DNA of 22,176 nucleotides, taken from Pinguiococcus pyrenoidosus (Eukaryota > Sar > Pinguiophyceae > Pinguiochrysidales > Pinguiochrysidaceae). This document shows, piece by piece, positions 18,478 through 22,176 of the stretch. The stretch is from contig JAAMXY010000587.1 of NCBI GenBank assembly GCA_019677205.1, positions 1-22,176 on the forward strand. The letters run 5' to 3'. The notes below the pieces were generated by a model, which saw only the letters and a list, made by a program, of their open reading frames with translations, ran no database searches and was not told the DNA's origin. Within the stretch, counting starts at the first letter, position 1; each line of letters starts with the position of its first letter. The position numbers and the translations under genes are program-made.

Positions 18478-18890
18478 ATGGCCAGCAGCCAGTCGCGACG
18501 CCGCACCCCGAGGCTCCACAAGTCCCTCTGCGTGCTGCTGCCGGCGCTGTATGGCAAGATCATCACCGTGGAGCTTAAGGACGACACGGAAGTCACCGGC
18601 ACCCTGGCGGAGGCGTCGGTCACCATGGGCATGACGCTCATGGCGGCCAGACGGCTGTCCGTGGACGGCCGCGTGGTGGACCTGGACGTGGTGTTTCTCA
18701 AGGGGACCACGGTGCGCTTCGTGCACATCCCCGTGGAGATTAACCCCATCAAAGCACTGGCGGACGGGCTCAACCGGACCGAGCGCATCATGCGGGCCGG
18801 GGACAAGTCCAAGAGAACAGGCGGATCTCGAGCGATGAAGCATAGACCAGCCTGTACGTCAAGATGGGAGACTAGCCTTAATCCTTGCAG

Positions 18891-18978
<88 letters not shown>

Positions 18979-19036
18979 GGATCTGTTTGCTGACCCTTCC
19001 CTGTCTGCAGTGGATTCCAGCGATGACGAGGCCTAG
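18478..19036 (+). CDS. LSM10: LSM10-like Sm-fold protein, two exons
   Basis: Exons are 18478-18853 and 19011-19036. The intron begins GTACGT and ends CTGTCTGCAG (phase 1), and the joined protein is 133 residues ending LDSSDDEA. I chose ATG 18478 because the Sm fold begins about 14 residues later. Sm1 spans about residues 26-59 (GKIITVELKDDTEVTGTL...). Sm2 reads VRFVHIPVEIN at 79-89, which resembles human LSM10 (VRYVHIP) rather than the IRGN or IRYFILP of ordinary Sm/SmD1 proteins. LSM10 with LSM11 replaces SmD1/SmD2 in the U7 snRNP that processes histone mRNA 3' ends in animals. The usual Sm1 'D..MN' reads S..MG here (47-51), so the RNA-contacting Asn is missing. If unspliced, the frame would run through the (GA)n repeat as an Arg-Glu tail, which I consider unlikely. 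A divergent SmD1 is the main alternative. Confidence 0.68.
18895..18973. repeat. Long (GA)n dinucleotide microsatellite
   Basis: About 39 GA units without interruption, placed inside the predicted intron of the LSM10-like gene. Read as coding it would give a long Arg-Glu tail. Confidence 0.92.
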
Positions 19037-19328
19037 AGGGTCGCTGATCACCACACAGCGGCTCGCGCGGGGTTCTTCCTCAAGTGGACCACAATCTGCC
19101 ATGATATTGCACCAAACGATGCGACATGATGTGAGGTGGAGAAGCGCAACAACGAAGGGGGTTCGTCGGCGCCGACCGACGAGGCAAGGAAAGATGCAAA
19201 CCTGAGTTGAGTACAACACATAACGCTATGGACCTGTCAGCTATCTGTGTGTCCAGCGGAAAGACGGACAAGAACATCTAGTATGCGATCGGGCCGAAAT
19301 CGTTTGCGAAACGCGGGGCATACTAGAC

Positions 19329-20671
19329 TTAGAGAAGGGATCCGGGCTCCCCCTCCGGGGTCGGCGCCGGCGCGTCCGCGAACGGATCGCTGGAGGGGGC
19401 GAAGGGATCCGTGTCCGCCGCGGCGGCAGCCGCGTTGTCATCAAAGGGATTGCTGACCGGCTCGGCCGCGAAGGGATCCTCCGCCGCCGCCACCGGCGCA
19501 GGCATCGCCACCGAGTCTCCGAAGGGGTCGGCGGCAGCCGTGGTCTCGGGCATCTCGTACTCAAACGACGGATCAACCACCTTCTCTTCCTCGCTGTTGG
19601 CGAAGAGGCGGTCCATGATGGAGGGTCTGCGCGAGTGGTCCGGATCCTCCGCGTCCTGCTGCACCTCCTCGGGCACGCCGCTGGGCGTCTCGGGGAAGAA
19701 GGAGTGCCCGTTCATGTCTCCGCCGGGCATCACATTGTTCGACACGTTCTCGGATCTCTCCATGACTTCCGAGGAGCCCATGGAAATGGCCGTAACCTCG
19801 CTGGAGCCCGCGCCGGCAGCGTTGTTGCCGAAGCCGATGTCGTAGGCGGCGGTGCCGTCCGTGCCGGTGCGCTCCATGACCTGGGACGAGCCGGTGGAGA
19901 TGGCCGTAACCTCGCTGGAGCCCGCGCCGGCAGCCTTGTTGCCGAAGTTGATGTCGTAGGCGGCGGTGCCGTCCGTGCCGGTGCGCTCCATGACCTGGGA
20001 CGAGCCGGTGGAGATGGCGGTGACCTCGCTGGAGCCCGCGCCGGCAACCTTGTTGCCGAAGCCGATGTCGTAGGCGGCGGTGCCGTCCGTGCCGGTGCGC
20101 TCCATGACCTGAGACGAGCCGGTGGAGATGGCGGTGACCTCGGTGGAGCCCGCGCCGGCGGCCTTGTTGCCGAAGTTGATGTCGTAGGAGGACTCGGCGC
20201 CGACCCTCTCCATGATCTTGGACGAGCCGGCCGAGATCATGGTCGCCTCCCCGGAGCCAGCTCCGGAGGCCTTGTTGCCGAAGCCGATGTTCAGCGCGCT
20301 GGTGTTGTCCACCTTCTCCATGATGCCCGACGAGCCCGCGGAGATCATGGTGGCCGTGCCGGAGCCGGCTCCGGACGCTTTGTTGCCGAAGCCGATGTTC
20401 AGGGAGCTCGTGGTGTCCACCTTCTCCATGATGCCGTGGCTGCCGGAGGTGATGCCGGACTGGGCGGCGGCGAGGCGTTGCGCCGCCCGCTGCTCGTTGG
20501 AGAAGTTCCGCGGGGAGGCCACGGCGATCTTCTTGCCAATGTACGGCCCGTTGAAGCTCGGCGCGATCTGCGTATCGGTCTGGAGCCAGCCGCCGAGGTA
20601 GTGCAGGCAGCTGACCATCTTCTCGACGTTCTTGCCCTCGTAGAAGTCCGGCGCCTGCGGCAGCACGATGA
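19329..20671 (-). CDS. Calponin-like repeat protein with DPF/NPF motifs; 5' exon(s) not found
   Basis: About 447 residues read from about 20671 down to TAA at 19329. There is no ATG at the 5' end: the frame begins after an in-frame stop at 20681-20679 and plausible AG acceptors at 20675-20674 or 20673-20672. The first ~30 residues (VLPQAPDFYEGKNVEKMVSC then LHYLGGW) match the last third of a calponin-homology domain of the transgelin/calponin type, so upstream exon(s) are expected. Six repeats of 36-38 residues follow, each with (L/D)I(G/N)FGNKA.GAG and GSS..ME(K/R), resembling the calponin repeat (LQMGTNKGASQAG). Known calponin-repeat proteins bind and stabilise F-actin. The C-terminal ~110 residues are acidic and Ala/Pro-rich with four DPF and one NPF tripeptides, the classic ligands of AP-2 appendage and EH domains. 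A link between actin and clathrin endocytosis is inference. It could be a 5'-truncated gene if no upstream exon exists. Confidence 0.72.
19753..20208 (-). repeat. 114-bp tandem repeats coding for calponin-like units
   Basis: The three downstream repeats of the calponin-like gene are 114 bp apart (GTGCGCTCCATGACCTG-type start at 19867 and 19981, and with one change at 20095) and nearly identical. The upstream repeats are 108 bp (36 codons) and more diverged. Recent unit expansion at the 3' side is the simplest reading. Confidence 0.85.
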
Positions 20672-21003
20672 CTCTCAGTCAATAATGGAATAAAATCAGA
20701 GATTTTTATTATTTTTATGCCCAGTTTGAGAGGGTTTGGCCAGACGAATTTTAAAGATTTTGAATTTGTTGAATTTTCGCAGTTTCGGCCTTGTTCCCAA
20801 ACTGGGGGTTCTTCTTTCCATTACTGGTCGGCTCGGCTCGGCTGAGCTGTTCTCCTTGTTCTCATCGCTCCGGCTTTCAAGTTTCCCGCCGAAAGTCCGG
20901 ACAACTTCAAACGGACATGCCAGACTGCTCGCGCTGCCTCACACGCGCTGAGCGCTTTTCCCGTTTCTAGTTTGTCGTCAGCTGCTCCACTGTGTCGTGA
21001 AGA
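20672..21003. other. Divergent intergenic region, AT-rich, with a short inverted repeat
   Basis: No supported exon, although the missing first part of the calponin-homology domain should lie upstream on the minus strand. About 20690-20790 is AT-rich. The 9-bp word CCCAGTTTG at 20720-20728 recurs inverted as CAAACTGGG at 20798-20806. A short upstream ORF (ATG 20917, TAG 20968-20970) precedes the plus-strand gene. No target-site duplication is evident around the inverted repeat. Confidence 0.45.
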
Positions 21004-22176
21004 ATGGCAAGGACCAGACAAAGGAGCAGAAGCGAGGATGGCGAGAAAGAAGACTCGCTGGAAGAACTGTTGCTCGACGAACTGGACGCCAGCAAGGATC
21101 TCGACAATCAAAGCTGCAAGACGAGCGAACCAGAGACGAGCGATGAGCCAAGTGTGCCGCTTGTCGCGAAGACTGAACAGTGTGACGAACAATCCGAGAC
21201 TGCCGATGCTGCAGATCTCGTCCTGCAAGTTGGCGTTGGCTATCGCGTGAAGCAGTCAACGCTAACGCGAGTGTTGTCCAAAACGTACAAGCGATCTGAA
21301 GTACTCAAGACCGAGATGAGCTTGGCAGATACTCCATACGACTTCTGCACAAGGTAAGCTGCATCTGGCTGCGTGTCTGAAGACTGGGCTTGTGTTGCTC
21401 ATCTCGTCGATCTGCCTCTTGTCAGGACATTTGATCCCTGCGCAATCAATGGCAAAACGTATCTGCGCTTATCGCGCAATCGTTTCACCAAAATTGTGAA
21501 GAATCTAATCCAGGAGCTCACGCACAAAGGGCGGAGCATAGATTGGAGTGTAGGTTATGTACAGAGAATCAAATCGCAGGCCAAGGAGGTAAGTATCACG
21601 GACTTGGCGGAGTTCGGCACGCGTGCTATGTCTACGTCAAAAGACGAACCGCTCTATCTGCCGTTCTCCGCCAAGACGCAGAGCGCGACGGCGATCGTGA
21701 GCTTGCGTCTCGTTGGTCAGGATGTTGAGCGAGCAAAGACGCGACCGAACAAGCGCAAAGTATCTTCGACGGGAGACTTGGTCGACGAGCGCTCAGGGAA
21801 GCGAATCTTGACCGACGTGAGCAACTCCAATGAGTTCATGGGCTTCAGCAAGCGGTACCGAAGCCTTGAGAAAGATTGGATCGATCTGTGCTCCGATGAC
21901 AACGAGCGCCCTTCCACTCCAGTGTTCCGAAGCGCTCGCGCACTAAAGCGTGTTGAAGTCAACGCGTCGGAGCGCAAAGCGATGACATTGCAACGGAAGA
22001 TCTACGACATGAGAGACTCTCCAATGCTGAAGGCGTTTGCAGTCAAGCACTTTTCGTCGGCTTTAGCTGTGGCACGCTTCTTCTTGATGACTGAGACCGG
22101 TCCCTTCGACATGGCGTCCTTGAATGTAGCAGATTGGAGCTGGAGGCCTCCGCAAGAGGCCTTGGAGTCGTACGTG
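21004..22176 (+). CDS. Unrecognised two-exon gene, 3' end outside the window
   Basis: Exon 1 is 21004-21353 (ATG start). A 72-nt intron, 21354-21425, begins GTAAGC and ends CTTGTCAG (phase 2). Exon 2 is open from 21426 to the window edge, about 250 codons with no stop, giving at least 367 residues. The N-terminal ~70 residues are charged and acidic after a basic MARTRQRSRS. A folded-looking part follows (LVLQVGVGYRVKQSTLTRVL, then a region with RTFDPCAINGKTYLRLSRNR). A second basic patch, RPNKRKVSS, could be a nuclear signal. The last visible part (MLKAFAVKHFSSALAVARFF) looks helical. No family, signal peptide or membrane span is recognised, and I assign no function. Codon use is more AT-tolerant than in the flippase and Lsm genes. 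The long open exon 2 in frame with exon 1 across consensus splice sites is the main evidence that it is real. Confidence 0.7.

Noticed and set aside
20720-20806. CCCAGTTTG / CAAACTGGG pair as terminal repeats of a small transposable element
   Set aside because: Only nine bases match well and no target-site duplication flanks them. I keep it as an observation, not as a mobile-element call.

Overview
The window reads as nuclear DNA of a eukaryotic microalga, most likely one with a secondary plastid such as a photosynthetic stramenopile. The evidence is GT-AG spliceosomal introns; a plastid DUF1517 protein whose N-terminus looks like an ER signal peptide plus transit peptide plus thylakoid-type signal; Pro/Ser/Ala linkers of the 'PSAAPS' type joined to a Cys-rich module, seen often in stramenopile secreted proteins; and genes absent from bacteria (P4-ATPase, Lsm10-like, calponin-like). 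The exact lineage is inference.

Layout, left to right: a secreted IgGFc-binding-domain protein (+, 472-2310); a large, probably mitochondrial, helical PPR-like protein (+, 3265-6450); a three-exon plastid DUF1517 protein (-, 8784-6757); a microsatellite-rich intergenic region; a second IgGFc-binding-domain paralogue (+, 9808-11595); a small IQ-motif protein similar to IQCC (+, 12091-12474); a 1508-residue P4-ATPase phospholipid flippase (-, 17375-12849); a two-exon LSM10-like Sm protein (+, 18478-19036); a calponin-repeat protein with clathrin-adaptor-type DPF/NPF motifs whose 5' end is not found (-, about 20671-19329); and an unrecognised two-exon gene running off the right edge (+, 21004-22176).

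The genes do not form a pathway or operon. The two IgGFc-binding paralogues are the only sign of local duplication. Three gene pairs converge across 0.3-0.4 kb gaps (6451-6756, 12475-12848, 19037-19328). Three pairs diverge across gaps of about 1 kb, 1.1 kb and 0.3 kb (8785-9807, 17376-18477, 20672-21003). No rRNA, tRNA, CRISPR array or intact mobile element is supported. The items most worth a second look are the LSM10-like protein with altered Sm1 residues, the calponin/DPF-NPF protein with a split calponin-homology domain beside an AT-rich segment, the spliced DUF1517 gene, and the unrecognised right-edge gene.
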